The notes below the pieces were generated by a model. The model worked only from the letters and a program-made list of their open reading frames with translations. It made no database searches and had not been told where the DNA came from. Made by a program: the position numbers and the translations under genes. From Azoarcus sp. (GTDB lineage Bacteria > Pseudomonadota > Gammaproteobacteria > Burkholderiales > Rhodocyclaceae), in contig JAIRMC010000078.1 of NCBI GenBank assembly GCA_031258965.1, positions 1-40,840 of the forward strand: a stretch of 40,840 nucleotides of DNA, given 5' to 3'. This document shows, piece by piece, positions 16,702 to 26,044 of this stretch (the first letter of the stretch is position 1; each line of letters opens with the position of its first letter).

Positions 16702-17688
16702 TCAGGATTTCGGCGGCGCGGACACGTTGGTATTCCGAAGCTCCGCGTCATGTTTGCGCAGTTTTTCGATCATGGGTTCGATTTCCCGAAGCTGTTCGAA
16801 AAACGGCTCTTCCGTGCCGGGAGGCGTGATGCGCCATGAAGGCGGATAAAATTCTCCCGGATGGAAATCCGGATCGGACATTTCCTCGGAAGAAAAAGGG
16901 CGGCTTTCCAGCCACTGCGCCAGGCAGGCGCACAAGGCCAGCATCAGGACGGCGACGGCCTTGCGCAACGAGTGGCGCGCGCCGATGGCGCGCAGATGGG
17001 CATGAAAAACGGCGGCGGCCAGTAGCCAGATGAGCACAAAGCCATAATCCGCGAGCGCGTGGCTGGAAAGGGCGAAACTGAGCCAGGTTTGCAGCGATCC
17101 GGCCACGGAAACGACGGCAAATCCCGTCAGCGCGATGATAGCGTGCAAACCCGCGCGCGCCTGCCCCGCGAGCAGGCGCGTCAGCACGGCCCAGAAAGTA
17201 ATCCAGGCCGACGCGAGCAGGGCGAAACCCAGCAGGGGCCGCACATACAGGGCGACGGGATCGGAATGCTCGAAGATGTCGGTCTGCCACGAGTTCAGGA
17301 GTCTGACGCCAATAGCCAGCGTCAGCGCCAGCAGTAGCCAGGGCCACAGGCGTCTCTCCGGCGGCAGGATGCGTTCGGCGGGAATACGGAACGTGTTGTC
17401 CCGCACGCGCAGCCAAGTCTGTCCGACGCGCAGCAAGGTGTCGCCGGTCAGTTTCATGGCATGGCGGCGCTTGCCCGATTCGTCTTGGATGCCATTGCGG
17501 CTGCCAAGGTCTTCAGCGATGAGTGCGCCATCCTCGCCATGGCGCACACGCATATGCCGGGGAGCGACGTGGGGATCGTCGATAATGACATCGTTATCGT
17601 ACGCGCGCCCGATCGTCGCCATCTTGCCCGTGGCGCGGACGCGCGCCACGACCTCCTTGTTGCGCGACAGCGTTTCAATCCAGATCAC
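16702..17688 (-). CDS. FHA-domain membrane protein
   Basis: The N-terminal ~100 residues form an FHA domain, a phosphothreonine-binding fold: TIGRAYDNDVIIDD (G27, R28), HVAPRHMRV and LGSRNG (N65). The usual Ser of the S-R-H motif is Ala42 here, so phosphopeptide binding may be altered. About five membrane helices follow between residues 115 and 265, then an acidic, Pro-rich cytoplasmic or periplasmic tail. The start lies inside the 3' end of the upstream protease gene (14-bp overlap), so the two are co-translated. FHA/protease pairing suggests a stress or envelope signalling unit, but the partner kinase is not in view. Confidence 0.85.
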   Translation of the reverse strand: MIWIETLSRNKEVVARVRATGKMATIGRAYDNDVIIDDPHVAPRHMRVRHGEDGALIAEDLGSRNGIQDESGKRRHAMKLTGDTLLRVGQTWLRVRDNTFRIPAERILPPERRLWPWLLLALTLAIGVRLLNSWQTDIFEHSDPVALYVRPLLGFALLASAWITFWAVLTRLLAGQARAGLHAIIALTGFAVVSVAGSLQTWLSFALSSHALADYGFVLIWLLAAAVFHAHLRAIGARHSLRKAVAVLMLALCACLAQWLESRPFSSEEMSDPDFHPGEFYPPSWRITPPGTEEPFFEQLREIEPMIEKLRKHDAELRNTNVSAPPKS

Positions 17689-19072
17689 GCCGCACCTTCA
17701 ATGCGGCCAGGAAGCCGCGTGTAAACGCCAGCGCGTTCCCGAACTGGACGCCGGTCAGGGTCGCGTTCGACACCAGCGCCTCGCGGTCATGATCCTGCGT
17801 GACCGCCACGACGGAAACATCGTACAGACCGGGGAAATCCCTGTAGCCGCGCGCGCACCACGACACTCGCAACGCGGGCCGCTGCGGCGAGCTTTCGCCG
17901 CTGGCGAGGAAATCGTCGCGGCATCGGAACGGCGTGTAACGATTGCCCGCGCCGCCGGGAAGATAAGGATGACGCACCCCGAGCCGCCGCGAAAACTGCA
18001 AGGCGTCGAGATCGATACTTTTGAAATAGGCATGGGATATTTCCATTCCGCCGGTGTATATCTCGTTGCCCAGGAAAAGCTGCGTGTGCGTATTGCAGCT
18101 CGAACGATTCATCAGGACGCGCAACTTGCGCCATTCGTCGCGGTTCGTATACGCCCAGCAATTGAACCAGTCCGCCTTGCTTTCGGCGACGCGATACGGG
18201 CCAAGCGCCGTTTCGCGGAAACCCTGCGCGTCGAGCGCCGCGAAAAAATCCTTTTGCCAGGCATTCATCTGCGCGCCAACCTCCCTGCGCACGGCGGCGG
18301 CATCCATTTCGCCGCCCGCGCGCGCCTTTTCGAGCAGACGCACGGCGGCTTCGGCGGGCGCCAGGAAGCTCACAAGATCGCCGTCGATACTCCTCGCAAC
18401 GTTGACGCCCACCACGTGGTTATCCTTGGTGACTGTCGGCCCCCCGCTCATGCCCGGATTGAGTGCGCCGGTGAAATGCACTCTTGCCTGGTAACTTTTG
18501 TCGACCAGCCCGTTGTAAGTTCCCTCGACAATGGTGAAACCCAGATCGAGCGGATTGCCCATTGAAAACAGGCGTTCGCCCTTGACCAGACGGCCTTCCA
18601 GCGCGGCGCGCGCGAAAGCGAAAGCCTCGAACTGCTTGCCGGGCGGCGTATCGAGTTGCACGACGGCGAGATCGTTGCCGATGTCGATGGCGAGAAGCCG
18701 CAAGGAGCCGCGCGAACCGTCGGCGGCCCTGTATTCGATCTGATAAAGATCCGGCTCCAGCGCGTGGAGGGCGAGCACATGGTAATTGGTGAGCGCCCGT
18801 CCATCCGCGCTCACCAGGAAACCCGAACCGATGGACGACTGCTTTTGCGCGGACTTGAGCACGGTGCGGATTTGCAGCAGGCGAGGTTGCGCCTCGCCGA
18901 ACACCCGCTCCGCCGCCGCCGACAGGCTTCTGGCCGCGTCTTCCGGCCCTTGCACCGGCGCGGCGACATGAGCGTCACGGTCTTTTCCATCCGCGTTGGC
19001 GGCCAGCGCCGCGCCCGCCGAGAAACACAGGCAGGCAAACAGGAAGATCAGGCACGCGCGGGAAACGGGCAT
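17675..19072 (-). CDS. Secreted trypsin-like (S1C) serine protease
   Basis: The protein has 465 residues from the ATG at 19072, which starts a clean signal peptide (MPVSRACLIFLFACLCFSAG..., probably cut after AALA). A longer start at 19150 would put non-signal residues first. The chymotrypsin-like fold has His98 (TNYHVL), Asp134 (IGNDLAVV) and Ser209 (NPGMSGGP), a complete triad as in DegP/HtrA. There is no PDZ domain. The last ~200 residues form a cysteine-containing domain I do not recognise (for example FNCWAYTNRDEWRKLRVLMN). It probably acts in the periplasm. The FHA membrane protein overlaps its 3' end. Confidence 0.87.
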   Translation of the reverse strand: MPVSRACLIFLFACLCFSAGAALAANADGKDRDAHVAAPVQGPEDAARSLSAAAERVFGEAQPRLLQIRTVLKSAQKQSSIGSGFLVSADGRALTNYHVLALHALEPDLYQIEYRAADGSRGSLRLLAIDIGNDLAVVQLDTPPGKQFEAFAFARAALEGRLVKGERLFSMGNPLDLGFTIVEGTYNGLVDKSYQARVHFTGALNPGMSGGPTVTKDNHVVGVNVARSIDGDLVSFLAPAEAAVRLLEKARAGGEMDAAAVRREVGAQMNAWQKDFFAALDAQGFRETALGPYRVAESKADWFNCWAYTNRDEWRKLRVLMNRSSCNTHTQLFLGNEIYTGGMEISHAYFKSIDLDALQFSRRLGVRHPYLPGGAGNRYTPFRCRDDFLASGESSPQRPALRVSWCARGYRDFPGLYDVSVVAVTQDHDREALVSNATLTGVQFGNALAFTRGFLAALKVRRDLD

Positions 19073-19176
19073 CGCAAGTCGGTAAAAGCAGAAACCGGGA
19101 AAGACACAACCGACCATCAAACCTGCCTGGATGATATCAGCAATCCACACGCAACCGAGAGATGAAATAAACGCAC

Positions 19177-19207
19177 CCCGTAGGCACCGGAATCGGTGCG
19201 CTACGGG
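19177..19207. repeat. Strong hairpin upstream of the protease gene
   Basis: CCCGTAGGCACCG pairs with CGGTGCGCTACGGG around a GAAT loop, with one bulged G. Neither flank has a proper T-run, so it is not a standard intrinsic terminator. It could be a 5'-UTR structure for the protease transcript, or a protein-binding palindrome. Confidence 0.6.
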
Positions 19208-19388
19208 ATGAAAGGGGGATCTTCACTATTGGCGGGGAAAAACGCATTCCAATACATCCGCCACAAAGTCAAAGCTAACTTAGCAACAAGCGTGCCATAT
19301 ATACATTTAATTGAAAACAAAGAAAATTTCTCTAGCCTATGAACTTGGTGTGTCAAATATTCCGTCAGTCAGGGAACCTCTGGTGAGT

Positions 19389-19471
19389 CGTCACTGCGAG
19401 GGGGGAGCGTCGCGGCAATCCACGCAAAAACCCTCGTCATTGCGAGGGGCGTGGCCCCATAGTAATCCAGT
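19389..19471. repeat. Two direct copies of the dispersed repeat
   Basis: Copy one (19389-19423) begins CGTCACTGCGAGG and ends CGCGGCAATCCAC. Copy two (19435-19471) begins CGTCATTGCGAGG and ends AGTAATCCAGT. Both have the orientation of 174-209, so here the units are tandem rather than inverted. Confidence 0.7.
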
Positions 19472-19595
19472 GCGTTCGCCTGTCTTGGTACCCTCCTGTC
19501 ATTCTTGCGCGGTTGCCTCGAATCCGCGGGGATCGTCTGGCCCGGTTTAGGCTTGGCTGGTTTAACATGCCGCCTTTCGATAGAGAGTTCCGTTC

Positions 19596-19787
19596 ATGCG
19601 TGCGACGATCGCTGTCACGATACTTGCCTGTGTCTTGTTCCTTTCGGCCTGCGGCATCAAAGGCCCCCTGTATTTGCCTCCCGTTCCCGCGGAAAACGGA
19701 AGTAGTCCGGCGGGCAACGGCCATCGCGGCAATGGGGCTGCCTTGCCCGCGCCCGATAAAGATATAAAGACCGCCGCCCAGCCATGA
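19596..19787 (+). CDS. lptM: LptM (YifL)-type small lipoprotein
   Basis: The 63-residue prolipoprotein has a lipobox LSAC followed by GIKGPLYLPP. This is the hallmark of the LptM/YifL family, whose members help the LptD/LptE outer-membrane LPS translocon mature its disulfides. The mature C-terminal part is low-complexity (Gly, Asn, Pro, Ala). The gene sits directly upstream of lysA with a 4-bp ATGA overlap, an arrangement common in proteobacteria. The ORF is short but the lipobox plus KGPLY motif makes it secure. Confidence 0.9.
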   Translation: MRATIAVTILACVLFLSACGIKGPLYLPPVPAENGSSPAGNGHRGNGAALPAPDKDIKTAAQP

Positions 19788-21052
19788 GCGCGATGTTTCC
19801 CTTGCCGACGCTTTCCCATGGCCCGCGCGGGCTGACGCTCGAAGGCGTTGCCCTGGCCGATGTTGCCGCGCGCTTCGGCACGCCCGCTTATGTTTATTCG
19901 CGGGCGGCGCTCACTGCCGCTTACGAGGCATACCACCATGCGCTCGGCGGGCGGCCCGCCTCGGTGTGCTATGCGGTCAAGGCCAATGCCAATCTCGGCG
20001 TGCTGTCGGTGTTCGCCGCCCTCGGGGCCGGGTTCGACATCGTTTCGGGCGGCGAACTGGCGCGGGTGCTGGCTGCGGGCGGGCGGGCCGACCGGGTAGT
20101 GTTTTCGGGCACGGGCAAGGGCCGCGCCGAAATGCAGCAGGCGCTCCTGGCCGGTATCCGCTGCTTCAATGTCGAATCGGCGGGCGAACTCGAAAGGCTC
20201 AATGAGGTCGCCGCCGATCTGGGGATGACCGCGCCTGTCGCCTTGCGCGTCAACCCGGATGTTGATCCCAGGACGCATCCTTATATTTCCACCGGACTCA
20301 AGCACAACAAGTTCGGCGTGGCTTCCGCCGACGCGGCGGCGCTCTACCGGCGCGCCGCCGCCTTGCCGCATCTGCGCATCCGCGGCATCGCCTGTCATAT
20401 CGGTTCGCAACTGCTCGATGCCGCGCCCGCCGTCGAAGCCGCTGGCAGGCTGCTCTGCCTCGCCGATCTGCTCGCGGCGGAGGGAATACATTTCGAGCAT
20501 ATCGACCTCGGCGGCGGATTGGGCATCCGCTACCGGGATGAGTCACCGCCCACGGTGGCCGCGTATCTCGCGCCCTTGCTCGAATTGTTCGCGGAGCGTC
20601 CCGAGGCGCTGTGTTTCGAGCCGGGCCGTTCGCTCACCGGTAACGCGGGCTTGCTGTTGACCCGAATCGAATATCTGAAGCACGGCGAGGAGAAGCATTT
20701 CGCCATCGTCGACGCGGCCATGAACGATCTCATCCGCCCGGCGCTCTACGAAGGCTGGCACGGTGTCGCGCCCGTCGTCGCGCGGGCGGGGCCGACGCGC
20801 TGTTACGATGTCGTCGGCCCGATCTGCGAGAGCGGCGACTTTCTCGCGCGCGACCGCGATCTTGCCGTGGAAGAAGGCGATTTGCTCGCGCTGCTTTCGG
20901 CGGGGGCTTACGGCATGAGCATGAGTTCCAACTACAATTCGCGTCCCCGCGTGGCCGAAATTATGGTTGACGGCGAAGCGGTGCACCTCGTGCGGGAGCG
21001 GGAAACGGTCGAATCGCTTTACGCGCTGGAGCGGCCCTTGCCGCGCGGGTAG
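19784..21052 (+). CDS. lysA: Diaminopimelate decarboxylase
   Basis: This PLP enzyme makes L-lysine from meso-diaminopimelate in the last step of lysine synthesis. The 422-residue protein has the fold-III PLP lysine Lys66 in CYAVKANAN, the HKFGV-like segment KHNKFGV, HIGSQ (PLP phosphate region), GGGLGIRY, EPGRSL and the C-terminal-domain motif GPICESGD with the active-site Cys. SMSSNYNSRPR, near the C-terminus, is also typical of LysA. Coupled to lptM by overlapping stop/start codons. Confidence 0.96.
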   Translation: MSAMFPLPTLSHGPRGLTLEGVALADVAARFGTPAYVYSRAALTAAYEAYHHALGGRPASVCYAVKANANLGVLSVFAALGAGFDIVSGGELARVLAAGGRADRVVFSGTGKGRAEMQQALLAGIRCFNVESAGELERLNEVAADLGMTAPVALRVNPDVDPRTHPYISTGLKHNKFGVASADAAALYRRAAALPHLRIRGIACHIGSQLLDAAPAVEAAGRLLCLADLLAAEGIHFEHIDLGGGLGIRYRDESPPTVAAYLAPLLELFAERPEALCFEPGRSLTGNAGLLLTRIEYLKHGEEKHFAIVDAAMNDLIRPALYEGWHGVAPVVARAGPTRCYDVVGPICESGDFLARDRDLAVEEGDLLALLSAGAYGMSMSSNYNSRPRVAEIMVDGEAVHLVRERETVESLYALERPLPRG

Positions 21053-21063
21053 GGCGCGGCGTT

Positions 21064-21411
21064 TCAGTCCGCGCGCTTGTCTTCCGCCGTTTCCCGCGAA
21101 ACGTCGACGAGCGTCTGTGCGAATATTTTCCAGACGCCCGCGTCCGGAATCCGCGCGCCCGCCTGGGCGCTCTGTCGCATGATGTCGAGCATCAACGTCG
21201 AAAACGCGAAAAGCTCCCCTGTGGCCTTCATGCGTCTGTCACTGGCGCGCAGCATGGCGAGACGTTTTTCAGGCGTACAATCCAAAGCCTCGCGGGCGAG
21301 CGCGCGCACCTGAACCTGATCCGTCCAATCCAATCCAAGCAGAATCCCGCGCGTCACGATCGCGTTTTCGAGTTCCGCCGCGGTGCGCTCGTAATGCCCA
21401 AAGCCGCTCAT
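21064..21411 (-). CDS. Conserved-looking hypothetical protein
   Basis: I do not recognise the family. The 115-residue product from the ATG at 21411 (MSGFGHYERTAAELENAI) is mostly helical, with several charged stretches (ALDCTPEKRLAMLRASDRRMKATGE). It has no signal peptide or membrane segment. An open frame extends upstream to 21684 but crosses the divergent dacB gene. The 21411 start is favoured because the composition becomes protein-like there and a GGAA precedes it. It is convergent with lysA (11-bp gap) and divergent from dacB (83-bp gap). Confidence 0.6.
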   Translation of the reverse strand: MSGFGHYERTAAELENAIVTRGILLGLDWTDQVQVRALAREALDCTPEKRLAMLRASDRRMKATGELFAFSTLMLDIMRQSAQAGARIPDAGVWKIFAQTLVDVSRETAEDKRAD

Positions 21412-21494
21412 CGGGATTTTTCCATGCCGTTCGCGCATCCATCGATTCCGCCGGGTGCGCGTGTCATACCTTATCATTGTCGCCGTCTCCGCAC

Positions 21495-22964
21495 ATGCCG
21501 CACCGATCACAGCCTTCCGCATTCGTTTTTGTCCTGGGCCTTTTTGCCGCCCTGTTTTTTCCGGACGCGAGCGCCGCGCCTTCCGCGAAGCTGCCGCCTG
21601 TCGTGAGCGTGGCGCTCGAACGCGCCCACATTCCGGTGAGCGCGGTGGCGATATGGATCCAGCCCGTGGATGCGAAACAGCCAACGCTGGCGATCAACGC
21701 CGGGCAGCCGATGAACCCGGCTTCGGTGATGAAGGTCGTCACCACGTTCGCGGCGCTGGAGCAGCTCGGCCCGGAGCGCAGTTGGAAAACGCGCATCGCC
21801 GCCAGCGGGCCGGTTCGCAACGGCGTTCTCGCGGGCGATCTCTATTTGATTGGCGACGGCGATCCCGTCCTGACCTACGAACGCCTCTGGCGGCTCCTGC
21901 GCCGCTTGCGCATGCTGGGCGTCGCCAGCATCGAGGGCGACATCGTGCTCGACGGTTCCGCGCTCGTCCTGCCCGCGCATGATCCCTATGCTTTCGACGG
22001 GCGCGGCCTGCGGCCCTACAACAGCGGCGGCGACGGGCTGCTGATGCACTTCAATACCCAGGAGCTTGCCCTGTTTCCCGGCAGCCGGGTACAAGGCCCG
22101 GTGCGTCTGGTCGAGGAGCCGCCCTTGGCGGGCGTCGTCATCGACAACCGGATCGTGACTTCCGGCAAAGCCTGCGAGCCGTGGTACCGCGATCTCGACG
22201 CCCATCTCGAAGACCGGCGGCTGGTGCTCACCGGCAGCTTGCCCGCCAGTTGCGGGCCGCGCATCTGGGCCGCCGCGCCGCTTGCACCAGCCGATTTCAG
22301 CACGGCGCTGGTCCAGGCGCTTTGGCGCGAACTGGGCGGCGCGTTGCGCGGTGCGGTGCGCCGCGGCGCCGCGCCCGAAGGCGTGCAAACCCTGATGACC
22401 GACGAATCCGCGCCGCTGGCCGAAATCGTGCGCACCATGAACAAATGGTCGAACAATGTCATCGCCCGCCAATTACTGGCCCAGTTGGGGCGCGGCAGCC
22501 CCGCGCCCGCCGATTCGGTGAGCGCGGGTATCGAAGCCGCTCGCCAGCGCTTGGTCGAGGCCCGCATCGACATCTCCGGGCTGGTGATCGACAACGGCGC
22601 TGGTTTGTCCCGCGATGCCCGCATTCGCGCGGACAGCCTGGGTGCTTTGCTGATCCGCGCCTGGCAGCGCCCCTGGATGCCGGAATTTCTCGCCTCGCTG
22701 CCCGTGGCGGGCCGCGATGGCACCACGCGCCGCCGCCTCGCCGACAGTCCGGCGCGCGGCTATGCCCACCTGAAGACCGGCACCATCAACGACGTGAAAG
22801 CCATCGCCGGTTATGTGCTCGACCAGTACGGGCGTCGCCATGCCCTGGTGATGATGGTCAACCACCCCCAGGCCGCCAACTCCGGCAAGGCGCAGGACGC
22901 ACTGATCGAGTGGGTGTGGACGGCGGATGCGCCGGTCAGCACCCGACCGCGCGGCAAGCGTTGA
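21495..22964 (+). CDS. dacB: D-alanyl-D-alanine carboxypeptidase/endopeptidase (PBP4, S13)
   Basis: This periplasmic penicillin-binding protein trims or cleaves peptide stems and cross-links of peptidoglycan. The 489-residue protein has a signal peptide ([10 protein letters not shown]..., ending ASA at about 27). The catalytic motifs are S77-x-x-K80 (NPASVMK), S319-N-N (KWSNN) and K427-T-G (HLKTGT). The large insertion between the first two motifs is typical of PBP4/DacB. A TTG start 18 bp upstream is possible, but the ATG gives the cleaner signal peptide. Its 3' end overlaps the convergent pyrF gene by 29 bp. Confidence 0.93.
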   Translation: MPHRSQPSAFVFVLGLFAALFFPDASAAPSAKLPPVVSVALERAHIPVSAVAIWIQPVDAKQPTLAINAGQPMNPASVMKVVTTFAALEQLGPERSWKTRIAASGPVRNGVLAGDLYLIGDGDPVLTYERLWRLLRRLRMLGVASIEGDIVLDGSALVLPAHDPYAFDGRGLRPYNSGGDGLLMHFNTQELALFPGSRVQGPVRLVEEPPLAGVVIDNRIVTSGKACEPWYRDLDAHLEDRRLVLTGSLPASCGPRIWAAAPLAPADFSTALVQALWRELGGALRGAVRRGAAPEGVQTLMTDESAPLAEIVRTMNKWSNNVIARQLLAQLGRGSPAPADSVSAGIEAARQRLVEARIDISGLVIDNGAGLSRDARIRADSLGALLIRAWQRPWMPEFLASLPVAGRDGTTRRRLADSPARGYAHLKTGTINDVKAIAGYVLDQYGRRHALVMMVNHPQAANSGKAQDALIEWVWTADAPVSTRPRGKR

Positions 22965-23760
22965 TCGCCTCGCGCATGGCAAGCGCCGCGCGGCGCGCGG
23001 CATCGGCGAAATCCTCGCCCGCGCTGGCGTAGAGAATGGCGCGCGAAGAATTGATCGCTAGCCCGGCGCCGTCCGCCGTTTGCCCGGCGGCCACGGTGGC
23101 GGCGATGTCGCCGCCCTGCGCGCCGATGCCGGGTACGAGTAGCGGCATGTCCCCGGCGAGTGCGCGCACGCAGGCGATTTCCGCTGGAAACGTTGCCCCG
23201 ACGACCAGCGCGCAATTGTTGCCGCTGTTCCATTCCGTGGCGACGAGCCGGGCGACGCGCTCGTAGAGCTTTTCGCCGCCGACATCGAGATTCTGTAAAT
23301 CGGCTCCACCCGGATTGGAGGTGCGGCAAAGCAAGATCACGCCCTTGCCCCGCCAGGCAAGGTAAGGCTCGACCGAATCGCGCCCCATGTAAGGATTGAC
23401 CGTCACAGCGTCTGCCCGGTAGCGCGCGAAAGCCTCCTCGGCGTATTGACCGGCGGTGCTGCCGATGTCGCCGCGCTTGGCGTCGAGAATGACCGGCACG
23501 CCGGGATGGCGGGCATGGATATGTGCGATCAGGGCTTCGAGCTGATCTTCGGCGCGCCGCGCGGCGAAATAGGCGATCTGCGGCTTGAAGGCGCACACGA
23601 GATCGGCTGTGGCATCCACGATGGCGCGGCAGAACGCGAAAACCGCATCGGGCCGTCCCGCCAGCGACGCCGGAAAGCGGGCGGGATCGGGATCAAGGCC
23701 GACGCAGAGCAGGCTGTCGCGCTCTCGCCACGCCGCCCGCAGGGCGGCGACGAAATCCAT
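22936..23760 (-). CDS. pyrF: Orotidine 5'-phosphate decarboxylase (type 2)
   Basis: The enzyme decarboxylates OMP to UMP in pyrimidine synthesis. The 274-residue protein has [12 protein letters not shown], the Lys59 in AFKPQIAYF, and the catalytic D93-x-K95-x-x-D98 of [12 protein letters not shown] that marks the longer type 2 (mycobacterial-like) family. [10 protein letters not shown] and SSRAILYA form the phosphate site. The start is the ATG at 23760, 4 bp after the ubiA stop, so the two are co-transcribed. The last 29 bp overlap the end of dacB on the other strand. Confidence 0.95.
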   Translation of the reverse strand: MDFVAALRAAWRERDSLLCVGLDPDPARFPASLAGRPDAVFAFCRAIVDATADLVCAFKPQIAYFAARRAEDQLEALIAHIHARHPGVPVILDAKRGDIGSTAGQYAEEAFARYRADAVTVNPYMGRDSVEPYLAWRGKGVILLCRTSNPGGADLQNLDVGGEKLYERVARLVATEWNSGNNCALVVGATFPAEIACVRALAGDMPLLVPGIGAQGGDIAATVAAGQTADGAGLAINSSRAILYASAGEDFADAARRAALAMREAINACRAVGC

Positions 23761-23764
23761 GCCC

Positions 23765-24643
23765 TCAGCCGCGCGCGAAGTAATCAAGCGCCACGCCAGC
23801 GAAAACCGCCGCGCCCACCCAGTTGTTGAACACGAAAGCCTGCCAGCATTGGGCGCGTTCGCGGCGGCGGATCAATGTATAGATATACCCCGCCGCTGTC
23901 ATTGCCACCGCCATTCCGGTGAGGAACACCCATCCGCGCCCGGCCAGCAGGCCGCCGAGGGTCGTGAGCATGAAAAACGCGGCATAGCACAGTATGACCG
24001 CGAGCACGTCGAAACGCCCGAAGGAAATCGCCGAACTGCGGATGAGTCCGAGCTTGATGTCATCGGCACGGTCGACCATCGCGTAGGCGGTATCGAAGGC
24101 GATCACCCAGAAAAGATTGCCCGCGAGCAGCAGCCAGGCCAGCGCCGGTACCGTATCCTGTACGGCGGCAAAGCCCATCGGGATGCCGAAGCCGAAGGCG
24201 ATCCCCAGATAAGCCTGCGGCACGGGAAGAAAACGCTTGGTAAACGGGTAGCTCACCGTTAGCGCCAACGCCACCAGCGCCAGCCAGAAAACCAACGCAT
24301 TGAGCGTCAGGATGAGCATGAACGCGATAAGCAGCAGGAACACCGCGAGATAGATCGCCTCGCGCGGACTGGCCGCGCCGGTGGCGAGCGGGCGGGAGCG
24401 GGTGCGTTCCACATGCGCATCGAACTCGCGGTCGGCATAATCGTTGAGGATGCACCCCGCCGAATGCATCAGGAAACTGCCGAAAGCGAAAATCAGTATC
24501 AGATGCAGGGGCGGCAGATCGCCCGCGGCGATCCACAGCCCCCACATCGTTGGCCACAACAACAAGGTCGTGCCCACTTGCTTGTCGAGCGTATCGACAC
24601 GAATCAAGTGAGCATAATGCGGCAAGCGTGCGACGATGTTCAT
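23765..24643 (-). CDS. ubiA: 4-hydroxybenzoate octaprenyltransferase
   Basis: This inner-membrane prenyltransferase attaches the polyprenyl tail to 4-hydroxybenzoate in ubiquinone synthesis. The 292-residue protein has the two Asp-rich motifs that bind Mg-prenyl diphosphate: N67-D-x-x-D71-x-x-x-D75 and, at 184-195, [12 protein letters not shown]. The [10 protein letters not shown] segment follows the first. About eight or nine hydrophobic helices are visible. The start is the ATG at 24643 ([10 protein letters not shown]); the open frame upstream is non-conserved. No ubiC is adjacent; pyrF follows in the same operon. Confidence 0.95.
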   Translation of the reverse strand: MNIVARLPHYAHLIRVDTLDKQVGTTLLLWPTMWGLWIAAGDLPPLHLILIFAFGSFLMHSAGCILNDYADREFDAHVERTRSRPLATGAASPREAIYLAVFLLLIAFMLILTLNALVFWLALVALALTVSYPFTKRFLPVPQAYLGIAFGFGIPMGFAAVQDTVPALAWLLLAGNLFWVIAFDTAYAMVDRADDIKLGLIRSSAISFGRFDVLAVILCYAAFFMLTTLGGLLAGRGWVFLTGMAVAMTAAGYIYTLIRRRERAQCWQAFVFNNWVGAAVFAGVALDYFARG

Positions 24644-24783
24644 GAGCGTTTCCCCGATTTTTGTATCGCTGTGCGGCGAAAAACGCATTATTTTACCGTA
24701 TCGGTTGGTTGGCAAGGCTGCGGAGTGCCACCGAGACGGGCTAGGCGGACGCGCCGTCCGGCCCGTTCCGGATTTCCCGGGGG

Positions 24784-25710
24784 TCAACTCCCTAGCTCGG
24801 CGATGTCGTCCGCTGTCCAGACAGTGTCCACGTCCGTACCGACAAACTGGATTTCCTCAATGCTGCCCTGGATGAAAACTCCACCATTCGTGCCGAAATC
24901 GAGCAAGAGACTGCTGCTGCCGACGCGCGAGGCTTCTATCGCGTCCGGGTCGATGCCGTAGAGCACGAGCACATCGTTGTTGCCCTCAATGTCGACGATC
25001 TGGTCGAAGCCGTCGCCAGCCCAGAACACATAGGTATCGTTTCCGGGGCCGCCAATCATGGAATCATTTCCCCGGTCTCCGCGCAGCACGTCGTCGCCGG
25101 CGCGGCCATGCAGGTAATCCACGCCGATGCCGCCAACGGCGTTGTCGTTACCGAGGGTGCCGAACCAGGTCTGGTTCGTGGCCATCAGCGCCTCCAACAG
25201 CATGCCGCTGACCTTCGTGCCGTCGGCGAACCGGATTGCTTCGATGTCGTTGGCCGCGTGGCTGAAGATGAACTCAGGCTCGCCGAGGGCTGTATTGATT
25301 GCCACGAACACACCGTCACCGTCGCCTTCCATGAGGTCGACGACACGGCCAATGGTAACGTCATTCAGTCCGATGTCCGGGTCGAGCACGATGGTATCCC
25401 AGCCGCCAGCGTCGTAGATCTGGTCCTCGCCGCCGCCGTGGCCGAAATGATAGGTGTCGTTTCCAAGCCCGCCCAGGAGAACATCGCTGCCGCCCTGGCC
25501 GAAAAGGGCATCGGCATAGCGGGAGCCTGTCAGGGCTTCCGGCGCATTGGTACCGACGATGTTTTTGGCGAAAAGCAGGTCGTAGGGGCTGCTTCGCCCC
25601 TTGCTGGATGTGCTCTCCCCACTCAAAAGGCTGGCGACCCGCTGCGCCCCGTCGGGAGAAGCGGAGGAAAAACTACTGACCACTGAAAGCAAGTCGAATG
25701 ATAGTGCCAT
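24784..25710 (-). CDS. RTX-type calcium-binding protein (hemolysin-type repeats)
   Basis: The 308-residue protein has two modules. Each has RTX nonapeptides (GGxGxD) followed by the hemolysin-related GNDTY-F-G-G-DQI-D unit. Module 1 has GQGGSDVLLGGLGNDTYHFG at about 71-90 and ends IEAIRFADGT; module 2 has GRAGDDVLRGDRGNDSMIGG and GNDTYVF (about 182-209) and ends VWTADDI. Such repeats bind Ca2+ and usually mark proteins exported by type I secretion. There is no Sec signal peptide, and the N-terminus is Ser-rich (VVSSFSSASPDG). Two ATGs overlap at 25713 and 25710; AAGGA spacing favours the second. No type I secretion genes are in the window. The function is unknown. The upstream leader is shared with the gene at 26092-26439. 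Confidence 0.85.
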   Translation of the reverse strand: MALSFDLLSVVSSFSSASPDGAQRVASLLSGESTSSKGRSSPYDLLFAKNIVGTNAPEALTGSRYADALFGQGGSDVLLGGLGNDTYHFGHGGGEDQIYDAGGWDTIVLDPDIGLNDVTIGRVVDLMEGDGDGVFVAINTALGEPEFIFSHAANDIEAIRFADGTKVSGMLLEALMATNQTWFGTLGNDNAVGGIGVDYLHGRAGDDVLRGDRGNDSMIGGPGNDTYVFWAGDGFDQIVDIEGNNDVLVLYGIDPDAIEASRVGSSSLLLDFGTNGGVFIQGSIEEIQFVGTDVDTVWTADDIAELGS

Positions 25711-25732
25711 CATAATTCCTTTGAAGAACAAG

Positions 25733-25790
25733 TGGAAACAAATAAACCCGAACTTGTGCGTCATTCAGGCGCGAAGATAGTAACATAAAA
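25733..25790 (-). promoter_or_regulatory. Leader copy A with inverted repeat, upstream of the RTX gene
   Basis: This stretch matches 26465-26521 base for base over most of its length, with one 1-nt gap. The core is an imperfect inverted repeat: ACCCGAA (25746-25752), 11-nt spacer, TTCAGGC (25764-25770), followed by an AT-rich block containing TAACATA. It lies 23-80 bp upstream of the ATG, the same place as copy B relative to its gene. It is probably a shared promoter/operator; the regulator is unknown. Confidence 0.7.
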
Positions 25791-25960
25791 AGAAAAGTGG
25801 ATATAAAACAGGATGCCCCGTCAGATCAATCGGCATTGAGCGTTGCGAGCGTAGTGTGGCAATCAGGTACGACGCTTGGATTACGCCCCTTCCGCGCCTC
25901 GAATGGAACAGGTTGGGTTTGTGTTCTTCATGGCCGCGTCCAGCCTCAAGGGGTGCCCCC

Positions 25961-25986
25961 AAAAACAAAACCCCCGTGAACCGGGG
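25961..25986 (-). terminator. Intrinsic terminator of the twin-repeat gene
   Basis: Read on the - strand, CCCCG-GTTCA-CGGGG is followed by GTTTTGTTTTT. It lies about 105 bp past the stop of the gene at 26092-26439, so that gene and the RTX gene downstream are separate transcription units. Confidence 0.7.
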
Positions 25987-26044
25987 ACTTCAGCCGTCCG
26001 CGGTCTTTCGGGGGGAATGACAAAAATATTGGCGTATGATTTTT

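Larger units (their letters stand above)
19073..19595. other. Long intergenic region between the protease and lptM
   Basis: These 523 bp separate two divergent units and contain no credible gene. They hold a perfect-stem hairpin (19177-19207), an AT-rich stretch at about 19290-19345, and two direct copies of the dispersed repeat (19389-19471). The promoter of lptM-lysA must lie in the last part, but I cannot place it. Confidence 0.6.

Noticed and set aside
19311-19550. 79-residue + strand ORF
   Set aside because: It runs through both dispersed repeat copies and has no ribosome site or recognisable sequence.
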